From: a virus
DNA length: 36,128 nt
IMG/VR virus record: IMGVR_UViG_3300032053_018313
Location: 1 to 36,128 of that record
Direction: 5' to 3' (one strand)
Shown here: piece by piece, positions 17,464 to 23,125 of the stretch
How the letters are laid out: every line of letters starts with the position of its first letter
How positions within the stretch are numbered: position 1 is the stretch's first letter
The notes under the pieces: model-generated
Seen by the model: only the letters and a program-made list of their open reading frames with translations
Told to the model about the DNA's origin: nothing
Databases searched by the model: none
Made by a program: the position numbers and the translations under genes

Positions 17464-18030
17464 ATGGAGACGGCAGGGGTTGCGGGAGATGTCGCGGATG
17501 CGGTTGTGGCTCGATCCGCTCTCAGACGGGACAGCCCCCAGATGACGGGGAGGTTCGAGGCGGAGTGCTGGGATGCCAAGGGCCACCTTCGGTGGCGGGG
17601 CTCCATGCGGAACATGATCGTGAACCAGGGCTTGCAACACACGCTCGACGCGGTATTCTCGGGAAGTTCCCAGGTGTCGACCTGGTACGTCGGTCTCTGC
17701 GCCACGAGCCCCACGGTAGCATCGAGCGACACCGCGGCGGTTCATGGCGGTTGGGCGGAGTTTACTTCCTACGGCGAGGAAACGAGACCGGAGTGGGTCG
17801 AGGTGCGCACGAATCAGAGTATGACGAACAGCGCATCGAAGGCGGCGTTCTCCATCAACGTCAACGCTTCGGTGATCGGTGGTCTCTTCCTCACGTCGGT
17901 CGCCGCGAAGAGCGCGGGAACCGGAACGCTCATGTCTGCCGTGGCCTTCTCGGGCGGGAACAAGAGCGCGGACAGTGGTGATACTTTGAGCGTCACCTAC
18001 ACGTTGTCCCTCGCCGATGACGGGGTGTGA
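17464..18030 (+). CDS. Widespread phage structural-type protein
   Basis: 188 residues. Residues 50-188 follow a pattern I know from many phage genomes: NMIVNQGLQHTLDAVFSGSS, then TWYVGLCATSPTVASSDTA, GWAEFTSY, NSASKAAFSINVNASVIGG, GTLMSAVAFSGGNKSADSGD. It is usually found near tail or fibre genes, and is probably a surface beta protein. ATG 17464 fits AGGGAG at 17451-17456 better than the GTG at 17458. Confidence 0.6.
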   Translation: METAGVAGDVADAVVARSALRRDSPQMTGRFEAECWDAKGHLRWRGSMRNMIVNQGLQHTLDAVFSGSSQVSTWYVGLCATSPTVASSDTAAVHGGWAEFTSYGEETRPEWVEVRTNQSMTNSASKAAFSINVNASVIGGLFLTSVAAKSAGTGTLMSAVAFSGGNKSADSGDTLSVTYTLSLADDGV

Positions 18031-18032
18031 GC

Positions 18033-18368
18033 ATGACCGTACTAGTAGGGGCGAAGGAAGGCAGTACGTTCGTTCTCACAGTGACATTCGAGGACGAGAA
18101 CCGGGTGGCATTCGTGCCGGTGACGTGCAAATGGACACTCGCGAATAAGGCGGGTGCTATCGTAAACGGCCGGCAGGATGTGGTGATCACGAGTCCTACG
18201 GCGTCGGTGACGATCGTGCTATCTGGGCTGGATCTGGCGGCAAATCAGGAAGGGAACTTGTCGCGGATTTTGATGGTGACGGGGACATATGACTCCGCAG
18301 CGGGAAGTAATCTGCCGTTCGCGGGGGAGGTGTCGTTCGCAATCGACCCGACGCCACTGGCGAGATGA
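18033..18368 (+). CDS. Ig-like beta-sandwich protein
   Basis: 111 residues of alternating beta strands (TFVLTVTFEDENRVAFVPVT, CKWTLANKAG, SVTIVLSGLDLA, SFAIDPTP), consistent with a single Ig-like or fibre-associated domain. Phages often display such domains on virions. ATG 18033 is used; a GTG six bases upstream overlaps the previous stop and is possible. The stop is directly followed by the tRNA gene. Confidence 0.55.
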   Translation: MTVLVGAKEGSTFVLTVTFEDENRVAFVPVTCKWTLANKAGAIVNGRQDVVITSPTASVTIVLSGLDLAANQEGNLSRILMVTGTYDSAAGSNLPFAGEVSFAIDPTPLAR

Positions 18369-18441
18369 CGCGGGATGGCGCAGATGGTAGCGCGCCGGGT
18401 TCATGTCCCGGAGGTCGCCGGTTCAATTCCGGCTCCCGCTA
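18369..18441 (+). tRNA. tRNA-Met (CAT), initiator-like
   Basis: A full cloverleaf folds by hand. The acceptor stem has pairs 2-7 intact, the D stem is GCGC/GCGC with loop AGATGGTA, and the anticodon stem is CCGGG/CCCGG with loop TTCATGT (anticodon CAT at 18402-18404). The variable loop is AGGTC, and the T stem is GCCGG/CCGGC with loop TTCAATT. Two marks of bacterial initiator tRNA are present: the first acceptor pair is a mismatch (C1 with U72), and three consecutive G:C pairs end the anticodon stem. The usual purine11:pyrimidine24 pair is absent (C11:G24). CCA is not encoded. It abuts the stop of the gene before it and lies in a late-gene operon. Confidence 0.92.
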
Positions 18442-18453
18442 TGGAGGTGCGAA

Positions 18454-18738
18454 GTGTCAAATGTAACTGATCCGTCCCCGGCGGTTCCCGGGGTGGTAGC
18501 AAACCCTGCGAAAGAGAACTGGACGCTGACCGTTCTCAAGGTCTCATGGCCAGTCATCGCGTTCATCCTCGTCGTCGTGACGGTGGTGATCTCGCTCGGG
18601 CTGCCGGACCGCATGTCGACGTGGATGTCGGCACTGCCGATCCTCGCGGGTATCGACGCGGCGATGGGTGCGGTCGCTTTCGGCGGGCCCGCCGTAAAAC
18701 GCATGCAGGAGGCGCGTCTTGGCAACGGCAACCCGTAG
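18454..18738 (+). CDS. Two-TM holin-like membrane protein
   Basis: 94 residues from a GTG start with GGAGGT at 18443-18448. There are two hydrophobic segments: WPVIAFILVVVTVVISLG (about residues 33-50) and MSALPILAGIDAAMGAVAFG (about 58-77), with a short charged tail. Size and topology fit a class II holin, and it heads a cluster of small membrane proteins. No holin family signature is certain. A longer in-frame start would begin inside the tRNA. Confidence 0.5.
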   Translation: MSNVTDPSPAVPGVVANPAKENWTLTVLKVSWPVIAFILVVVTVVISLGLPDRMSTWMSALPILAGIDAAMGAVAFGGPAVKRMQEARLGNGNP

Positions 18739-18940
18739 GAAATTGCGCCTGCTCCCCGCCTTCGCGATCGCGGGACTCGGCTTCGCCGGCTCATGTTTGG
18801 CAATCCTTATCGTCCCGCGGCGCGCGCTCGCGTGGGCGGAGGACATCCTGCGGATGTTCCGCGCGCTACGGACGCGATGGCGACTGACCAACGCGCGCGC
18901 GATACCGGCGGCTGGAGTGACACATGGCAGCGGCGGGTAG
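18719..18940 (+). CDS. Small single-TM protein
   Basis: 73 residues from a TTG start with AGGAGG at 18707-18712. A basic N-terminus (TRRKLRLL) precedes one membrane segment (AFAIAGLGFAGSCLAILIV), then an Arg-rich cytoplasmic or periplasmic tail. It overlaps its neighbours on both sides, in the membrane-protein cluster. An antiholin or lysis accessory role is possible but unsupported by motif. Confidence 0.5.
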   Translation: MATATRRKLRLLPAFAIAGLGFAGSCLAILIVPRRALAWAEDILRMFRALRTRWRLTNARAIPAAGVTHGSGG

Positions 18941-19319
18941 GGTGCTCGGCTGGCTCGGGTGGGTCCTGCTGGCGGCGGTACTCATCGTGGCCTACGCGGC
19001 GACGATGGGAGCCGGCGGCGGGATACTGGATCTGCTGGCCAGGCTGAAACCGAAGGGGGTGAAGGATGCGGGGGATGATGCGCGCGCCGCGGCTGCGGCT
19101 ACTCTGGCCGGTGCTGCTCCTGCTGATGTTCTCGCCGCTGCCAGTACGGCCAGCGGAAGTGACGTCACCGGAGTCGTCGCCGCCGTCAGCGACAGTGCCG
19201 TTGCAGACCTGTCTGGACGAGCTGATGAGGCTCGAACAGAAATCCATCGAGCAGGTGACGAGGCTAGAGAGCGACTTCGCCGAGCGTCTACGCCTGGCGG
19301 TAACGGTAGCGGCGGCTGA
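18924..19319 (+). CDS. Membrane-anchored protein, inner-spanin-like candidate
   Basis: 131 residues with one N-terminal membrane anchor (LGWLGWVLLAAVLIVAYAAT), then a long Ala-, Asp- and Arg-rich region that could be helical (RADEARTEIHRAGDEARERL). An N-terminal anchor followed by a periplasmic helix is the layout of Rz-type inner-membrane spanins. More than 250 bases of its 3-prime part also encode the next gene in another frame, as in Rz/Rz1 pairs. Confidence 0.45.
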   Translation: MAAAGRVLGWLGWVLLAAVLIVAYAATMGAGGGILDLLARLKPKGVKDAGDDARAAAAATLAGAAPADVLAAASTASGSDVTGVVAAVSDSAVADLSGRADEARTEIHRAGDEARERLRRASTPGGNGSGG

Positions 19320-19494
19320 GGCGGTCAAGCCTGTGCTCGTGGAGCTCGCGGGCGTGACGGCGGAGAGGGACGCCTACCGGCGAGTGGTGCTGCGCTGGCA
19401 GATCGCGGCGGTGGGTGTGGGGGTCGGCGCAGCCGCGCTCGGGTTTCTATTCGGGGTGCTACTGCACCTCAGATACCATGCGGGTGCACGCTGA
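19066..19494 (+). CDS. Signal peptide plus C-terminal TM protein, spanin-like
   Basis: 142 residues. It has an N-terminal signal-like segment (RLLWPVLLLLMFSPLPVRPA), then a coiled-coil-like periplasmic stretch (LDELMRLEQKSIEQVTRLES and on to residue 105), and a C-terminal membrane segment (AAVGVGVGAAALGFLFGVLL). This two-ended layout recalls unimolecular spanins, but no lipobox cysteine follows the signal segment. ATG 19066 or 19075 could start it. It begins inside the previous gene in another frame, and its end overlaps the convergent gene by 26 bases. Confidence 0.5.
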   Translation: MRGMMRAPRLRLLWPVLLLLMFSPLPVRPAEVTSPESSPPSATVPLQTCLDELMRLEQKSIEQVTRLESDFAERLRLAVTVAAAEAVKPVLVELAGVTAERDAYRRVVLRWQIAAVGVGVGAAALGFLFGVLLHLRYHAGAR

Positions 19495-19819
19495 CCCACC
19501 ACTCCGAGGGGCCGCCCTCGGGTTCGTGCAGCTCGATGCATCCGCCTCGGGTCAGCACGCGATACCCGGCACGTCGGGCCGCGCGGATGGCGCCGGTCCT
19601 GCTCGCGGCGCGGTCGCGTAGCACAGGGCACTCCTGGCCGATGGCGTCGCCAAAGCCAGCCTCTGTCGTCGGGAGCACGCGCACGGGGCAGCCCTGTGGC
19701 CGGCCGCCGCGCTTGCCGTTGTCCCGGCTCGCCTGGGAGCGGCGCTCGCTCGGGATCGCGCGCAGGGCGCGGGCGGCGAGGGTAGCGGTCTCCTTGGCTA
19801 TCTGCTCCACGGTCTTCAT
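19469..19819 (-). CDS. Unrecognised small basic protein
   Basis: 116 residues on the - strand. The N-terminal helix (TVEQIAKETATLAARALRAI) is followed by an Arg/Gly-rich stretch (SRDNGKRGGRPQG) and a C-terminal region with two Cys and the end PSEWWVSVHPHGI. It could bind nucleic acid, given the basic middle. AGGA lies close before the ATG, and the duplicated hairpin element ends just upstream. Last gene of the leftward operon. Confidence 0.5.
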   Translation of the reverse strand: MKTVEQIAKETATLAARALRAIPSERRSQASRDNGKRGGRPQGCPVRVLPTTEAGFGDAIGQECPVLRDRAASRTGAIRAARRAGYRVLTRGGCIELHEPEGGPSEWWVSVHPHGI

Positions 19820-19831
19820 CGCGTCCTGTTA

Positions 19832-19905
19832 CCTCCTGGCTTTCGCCGACCCCGGCTCTTGCCGAGGTTTCGGCCGGGTGCCATCCGGCCTCTTCGGGGC
19901 GATCA
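19832..19905 (-). repeat. Three-hairpin intergenic element, copy A
   Basis: Read leftward, this 74-base block starts at the TGA of the preceding gene and ends at AGGAGG before the next. It holds hairpin 1, GGCCGG/CCGGCC; GAAA; hairpin 2, CCTCGGC-aaga-GCCGGGG; and hairpin 3, GGC-GAAA-GCC with a GNRA loop. Copy B at 20111-20177 keeps hairpins 1 and 3 and the flanks but has a different hairpin 2 that still pairs. It is likely a structured leader or processing element acting on the gene downstream. Confidence 0.6.
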
Positions 19906-20103
19906 GCCTGCGCTCCTTTCTGTGATGGGGTAAACGTATCCTTTGAGTCGGGCTTCGGCCGCGGCGACATTAGCCATGGCGCGGGAGATCAACGGTTGGA
20001 AAAAATCCTCTCTATCCTCTTTTGTTGCCTTGCCTATTTGCCGCGCCGCCATGTGCAGCATCCGCGCCGCGTCCGCGAGGACCTTCGCGTCTTTGTCGTA
20101 CAT
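19903..20103 (-). CDS. Small helical protein
   Basis: 66 residues, starting MYDKDAKVLADAARMLHMAA, mainly helical and charged, ending GYVYPITERSAG. AGGAGAGA precedes the ATG, so the longer in-frame reading that runs through the hairpin element and the gene upstream is unlikely. It sits between the two copies of the hairpin element. Function unknown. Confidence 0.65.
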   Translation of the reverse strand: MYDKDAKVLADAARMLHMAARQIGKATKEDREDFFQPLISRAMANVAAAEARLKGYVYPITERSAG

Positions 20104-20110
20104 ATTCTCT

Positions 20111-20177
20111 CCTCCTGGCTTTCGCCGACGCCGCGGGGCGTTTCGGCCGGCGCCGCCCGGCCTCCTCAGGGCGATCA
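20111..20177 (-). repeat. Three-hairpin intergenic element, copy B
   Basis: Second copy of the element at 19832-19905, again running from a TGA to AGGAGG on the leftward strand. Hairpin 1 is GGCCGG-gcggcg-CCGGCC. Hairpin 2 is ACGCC-ccgc-GGCGT, and hairpin 3 is GGC-GAAA-GCC. The flanking blocks TGATCGCCC at the start and GTCGGCGAAAGCCAGGAGG at the end match copy A. Confidence 0.6.
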
Positions 20178-20465
20178 GTCCTCCTCGTGGTCGGTGGCGG
20201 CGTAGAAGGCGCGGAGATCCTGCTCGACGTACCCAGGAACCTGTGGCTTTGCCACAAAAGGGAGGACCGCCAGTTTCGCCGTGATCCGTGCTTGCGTGTC
20301 GGGATCGTATGATGCCAGCGTCCCGGGTCCAAGGAGCTCGCCGTGCCAAGCGATGAAGGCGGCAATCTCTGCGGCGGCGGCCTCGGGGGTCATCGCGCCA
20401 GATGCCACGTCGTCGAGTACCGACTCTGTCGTCCGCTGTGCCTCGAAGCGCTCGGTGGTTGTCAT
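20175..20465 (-). CDS. Small acidic protein of the leftward operon
   Basis: 96 residues starting MTTTERFEAQRTTESVLDDV. A helical N-terminal half with MTPEAAAAEIAAFIAWHGEL is followed by a Pro-containing segment and an acidic end (FYAATDHEED). No family recognised. The start at 20465 was chosen because GGAG lies nine bases upstream and a sigma-70-like promoter would place the transcript start near 20480. The in-frame ATG at 20480 would be leaderless. Confidence 0.6.
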   Translation of the reverse strand: MTTTERFEAQRTTESVLDDVASGAMTPEAAAAEIAAFIAWHGELLGPGTLASYDPDTQARITAKLAVLPFVAKPQVPGYVEQDLRAFYAATDHEED

Positions 20466-20480
20466 GTGCTTTGTCTCCAT

Positions 20481-20520
20481 ACCTATACAATAACCCGACG
20501 TCCGGTGATCGTCAATAGGT
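20481..20520 (-). promoter_or_regulatory. Leftward sigma-70-like promoter flanked by inverted repeat
   Basis: On the - strand the -35 box is TTGACG (20510-20515) and the -10 box TATTGT (20487-20492), with a 17-base spacer. The hexamers ACCTAT (20481-20486) and ATAGGT (20515-20520) form an inverted repeat at either edge, a possible operator. A perfect hairpin CGATTTC-tggg-GAAATCG lies just upstream at 20528-20545. The promoter would drive the three genes down to 19469. Confidence 0.6.
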
Positions 20521-20604
20521 AGCGACACGATTTCTGGGGAAATCGGCGTGGCGGCCGGCTTCGCGGCCCTCGCGGTGTGGCTCGCGGCGCGGTAACGGTA
20601 GGGG

Positions 20605-21027
20605 TTAGGGTTTTGTGAACACCTTCGAGTAATCGAGCGTTTTCGTCTGGCCATACGAGTATTCGAGCTTGACCTGCTTCACGACGATTCTGCGTGCACC
20701 TCCGGTGAGAGTCGCGAGCGTGGTGCCAGCATAGCAGATGCTTCCTGGTTCCAGCGGGCCATTCATGTCCCAGATGCTTGGGAAGTCGGCAAGATGATCG
20801 AAGTTGCCGCCGGCACACTCGGCGGTGTAGTAGACGGAGATCCCATCGAGCGCAAGGGTCCCCGTGTTTTTCACGGTGAACTTGATGTTCTCCCAGATGG
20901 TGTTCGACCAGTCGAAGGATACCGCGGTGATCTCGACGGCCGCGGTCGGAGTCGGCGCCGGCGTGAACCAACCCTGCGAACATGCCGACATGGCCAGCAC
21001 GGCCAGGACAATTGCCAACCGTTTCAC
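20605..21027 (-). CDS. Exported lipoprotein with beta-sandwich domain
   Basis: 140 residues from a GTG start with GGAGG six bases upstream. The N-terminus, read as MKRLAIVLAVLAMSACSQ, is a lipoprotein signal peptide with the lipidated Cys at residue 16 and a Pro/Thr linker after it. The mature part is one beta-rich domain (AVEITAVSFDWSNTIWENIK, FTVKNTGTLALDGISVYYTA), resembling FxLYD-type or other periplasmic binding-like beta-sandwiches. On the leftward strand and apart from late genes, it may alter the host envelope, for example to exclude other phages. That role is inference. Confidence 0.75.
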   Translation of the reverse strand: MKRLAIVLAVLAMSACSQGWFTPAPTPTAAVEITAVSFDWSNTIWENIKFTVKNTGTLALDGISVYYTAECAGGNFDHLADFPSIWDMNGPLEPGSICYAGTTLATLTGGARRIVVKQVKLEYSYGQTKTLDYSKVFTKP

Positions 21028-21069
21028 AAGCACCTCCGCCCCAATCCTACGCCACGCCGGCCGTCGGCG

Positions 21070-21116
21070 CAAGGGCGCTCAGGGAAATCGCAGCGGAAAG
21101 TAGGCGCGCGCCCTTG
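21070..21116. repeat. Inverted repeat upstream of lipoprotein gene
   Basis: CAAGGGCGC at 21070-21078 and GCGCCCTTG at 21108-21116 are exact complements, 29 bases apart, in the 103-base gap between the lipoprotein start and the gene upstream. It could be an operator or a stem in the leader. No good promoter is visible in this gap. Confidence 0.4.
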
Positions 21117-21130
21117 ACGACGCCGACTGC

Positions 21131-21484
21131 TCAATGCCCGATCATGCTGCCGCGGAGGGGGTGCACCCCGACATCCTCGGCGCACTGTGCCCAGTTGGCC
21201 ATGAGGGCACGCTCGGCCTCCACCTCTGGATCTGGCGGCGCTCCAATATGCCCCTCCAGGGAGCGCATCCGCGCCTCAAGGATCTCCAGGCGCCGTTCCG
21301 TCAACGTCGATAGCCCGCGGGCCGAGCGCCACTCTTCGCGGAGGTGGGTGTTGTCGGCGCGGATCTCCTTCTGGATGTCCGCAAAGCGCAGGGTCATGGT
21401 ATGCAGCAGGCCGGCGAACTGATCGATCTGGATTTGGCTCGGGTGGAATGGGCGCTCCCTGCGGGCGGCGGCTTTTGTGGCCAT
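21131..21484 (-). CDS. Basic/coiled-coil small protein
   Basis: 117 residues starting MATKAAARRERPFHPSQIQI. A basic N-terminus is followed by a long helical region (IDQFAGLLHTMTLRFADIQK, then LTERRLEILEARMRSLEGHI) that could form a coiled coil. No family recognised. AGGAGG lies six bases before the ATG. A G9 tract at 21550-21558 and operator-like repeats at 21593-21646 lie upstream. Confidence 0.6.
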   Translation of the reverse strand: MATKAAARRERPFHPSQIQIDQFAGLLHTMTLRFADIQKEIRADNTHLREEWRSARGLSTLTERRLEILEARMRSLEGHIGAPPDPEVEAERALMANWAQCAEDVGVHPLRGSMIGH

Positions 21485-21663
21485 GTGGGGCCTCCTACTC
21501 AATGCGTCGGCGGTAGGGCGGGATCGCGGGGTGTGGAAAACGGCAGGACGGGGGGGGGTGCACGGAACGACGGGGGGCCCTACTTCGGGCTGGAGTAGAC
21601 GGAATGTCTAACAACTAATGTTATCGGAAGCAACACCTGTCTACTCACGTCGACCAGCTTCGG
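21485..21663. other. Intergenic region with nested inverted repeats
   Basis: No gene is supported here. GAGTAGAC (21593-21600) and GTCTACTC (21639-21646) form an exact 8-base inverted repeat 38 bases apart. Inside it, TAACA-actaa-TGTTA (21609-21623) repeats the half-sites of the likely RHH operator at 21941-21951. The middle is A+T-rich. On the leftward strand a TTGCTT box lies nearby but its -10 is poor. A G9 tract (21550-21558) is also present. Confidence 0.45.
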
Positions 21664-21855
21664 TCAGTTTTCTCGTCCCTCCTCCTCCGGCGGATAGTCA
21701 GTCTCGACGGTTGGTAATGCGCGCCGGACGCACTCCAGGATCACCTGGTTCTTCTTGCGGAACCGTTGGTGACGAGCCAGCCGCACGACCCGGTTGTACA
21801 TGGGGTCGGGCAAGATAATGGAAAGCACTCGCCTTCCGACCTCGGCCTCGGCCAT
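21664..21855 (-). CDS. Ribbon-helix-helix regulator, leftward
   Basis: 63 residues. The segment LSIILPDPMYNRVVRLARHQ, then a helix ending VILECVRRALP, has the strand-helix-helix order of Arc/CopG-type DNA-binding proteins, which act as dimers or higher forms on short inverted repeats. AGGAGG lies six bases before the ATG, and TATGAT (21876-21881 on the - strand) is a good -10. It is homologous to the divergent gene at 21969, so the pair probably arose by duplication. Confidence 0.7.
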   Translation of the reverse strand: MAEAEVGRRVLSIILPDPMYNRVVRLARHQRFRKKNQVILECVRRALPTVETDYPPEEEGREN

Positions 21856-21875
21856 CTAAAACCTCCTAATCACAG

Positions 21876-21951
21876 ATCATAACGCTTTTGCCGTGTCTTG
21901 GCCAGAGGTAGTCTTGACTTTTCCTGTAGTTGTGATACAGTGTTAGTAACA
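21876..21951. promoter_or_regulatory. Divergent promoter/operator region
   Basis: Rightward: -35 TTGACT (21914-21919), 16-base spacer, -10 TACAGT (21936-21941) with an extended TG just upstream. Leftward: -10 TATGAT (complement of 21876-21881) with a weaker TGGCCA-like -35 at 17-base spacing. The palindrome TGTTA-g-TAACA (21941-21951) overlaps the end of the rightward -10. It is well placed for an RHH protein to block rightward transcription. Confidence 0.6.
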
Positions 21952-21968
21952 TAGTACGGGGAGGGGAC

Positions 21969-22139
21969 ATGGGGGAAAGCCTACGGACGTTCAGCATCGT
22001 GCTACCGCGGGACATGTACGCCAGAGTCAAGCGTCTGGCGAAATCACAGGAACGGAGACTAGGGCCGCAGATCCGCGTGATTCTGGAGCGGTATCTACCA
22101 GAACTGGAGCGCGAGGTCACCGAGGCGGGTAAAGGGTGA
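21969..22139 (+). CDS. Ribbon-helix-helix regulator, rightward
   Basis: 56 residues, starting MGESLRTFSIVLPRDMYARV. The strand FSIVLP and two helices (RDMYARVKRLAKSQ; GPQIRVILERYLPELERE) match the RHH pattern and align with the leftward gene at 21664. GGAGG at 21960-21964 precedes the ATG. The stop overlaps the next start (GTGA), so it is the first gene of the right-arm operon. It probably represses its own promoter, the divergent one, or both. Confidence 0.7.
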   Translation: MGESLRTFSIVLPRDMYARVKRLAKSQERRLGPQIRVILERYLPELEREVTEAGKG

Positions 22140-23125
22140 GCGATCCTACCCGGCAGCTGGAAGTGTTACGCAAGGCAACGGCTGTGCTCACGGTAGAGAG
22201 CATGAAGCTCGTTCCGGCCGTCCTAAAGCAAGCGCACGCCGCGGCTCTATATCTATCCGCGAAGGGAGCTGACGAGGAAGCGCGGAAGGTAGAAGCCTGG
22301 CGGATCGGGCTCCAGTGGGAAGCGGGCCGGTGGTTGCGGAAGGCGCCGAAGCAGACAGGGCAACTGGCTGGTAAGCAGGAAGATGGTGCCGTTCGGCGGT
22401 CGCACGACGCGACCACCGAAACCTACGCCGCGCAGGGGATCGACAAGCACGACGCATCCCGCTGGCAACGAATCGCTTTGCTCCCGGACAAGAGTCTGCG
22501 GGATTACCAGGCGAAGGCCGAGAAACCCACAACGGCTGGGGCGCTCCGAATCGTGAAACAGCAAGAACGCGATCAAGCCCGAGCGAAAAATGCCGAGCAG
22601 GTGAAAACCGCGGCCCCGCTTCCCGATGGTCCCTTCGCCACCATCGTGGTGGACCCCCCGTGGGACTGGGGTGATGAAGGGGACGTGAGTCAATTCGGCC
22701 GCGGAGATCCCAAGTACAAAACGATGACGCACGATGAACTGCTCGCCTTCCCGGTCGGCGACCGAGCCGCTCCGAACGCCCATCTATACCTGTGGATTAC
22801 GAACAGGAGCCTGCCCAAAGGGTTCGGCCTGATCGCTAGGTGGGGTTTTCGATTCGTGACGATACTGACGTGGTGCAAGCCTTCCATCGGCATGGGCAAC
22901 TACTTCCGGGGCTCCACAGAACATCTTCTGTTCTGCGTGAAGGGATCACTTGCCCTTATGCGGTTGGACGTTGGCACGTGGTTCAGTTGGCCGCGTGGAC
23001 AGGATCACAGTGCGAAGCCAGAAGAAGCCTATGACCTGATCGAGACGTGTTCCCCTGGCCCGTACTTGGACGCCTTCGCGCGCCGCGCGCGCCGTGGGTG
23101 GATGTGTTGGGGGGCTGAGGCATGA
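22136..23125 (+). CDS. MT-A70-family adenine DNA methyltransferase
   Basis: 329 residues. The catalytic motif DPPW is at residues 173-176 (TIVVDPPWDWG). The C-terminal domain shows the MT-A70 pattern: HLYLWITNRSLPKGFGLI, FVTILTWCKPSIGMGNYFRG, STEHLLFCVKG. It transfers methyl from AdoMet to N6 of adenine. The first 160 residues form a helical domain with a ParB-like/KorB-like feel (GIDKHDASRWQRIALLPDKS), common in phage versions, probably for DNA recognition. It may protect phage DNA from host restriction. The start is a GTG overlapping the RHH gene. Confidence 0.88.
   Translation: MSDPTRQLEVLRKATAVLTVESMKLVPAVLKQAHAAALYLSAKGADEEARKVEAWRIGLQWEAGRWLRKAPKQTGQLAGKQEDGAVRRSHDATTETYAAQGIDKHDASRWQRIALLPDKSLRDYQAKAEKPTTAGALRIVKQQERDQARAKNAEQVKTAAPLPDGPFATIVVDPPWDWGDEGDVSQFGRGDPKYKTMTHDELLAFPVGDRAAPNAHLYLWITNRSLPKGFGLIARWGFRFVTILTWCKPSIGMGNYFRGSTEHLLFCVKGSLALMRLDVGTWFSWPRGQDHSAKPEEAYDLIETCSPGPYLDAFARRARRGWMCWGAEA

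Noticed and set aside
19903-20490. 195-codon version of the small leftward gene
   Set aside because: It would run through the hairpin element and the neighbouring gene; the SD at 20103 gives a 66-residue product.
21550-21558. G9 tract as a phase-variable switch
   Set aside because: It lies in an intergenic region about 66 bases from the next leftward start and in no reading frame. It could affect spacing, but there is no sign of phase variation.
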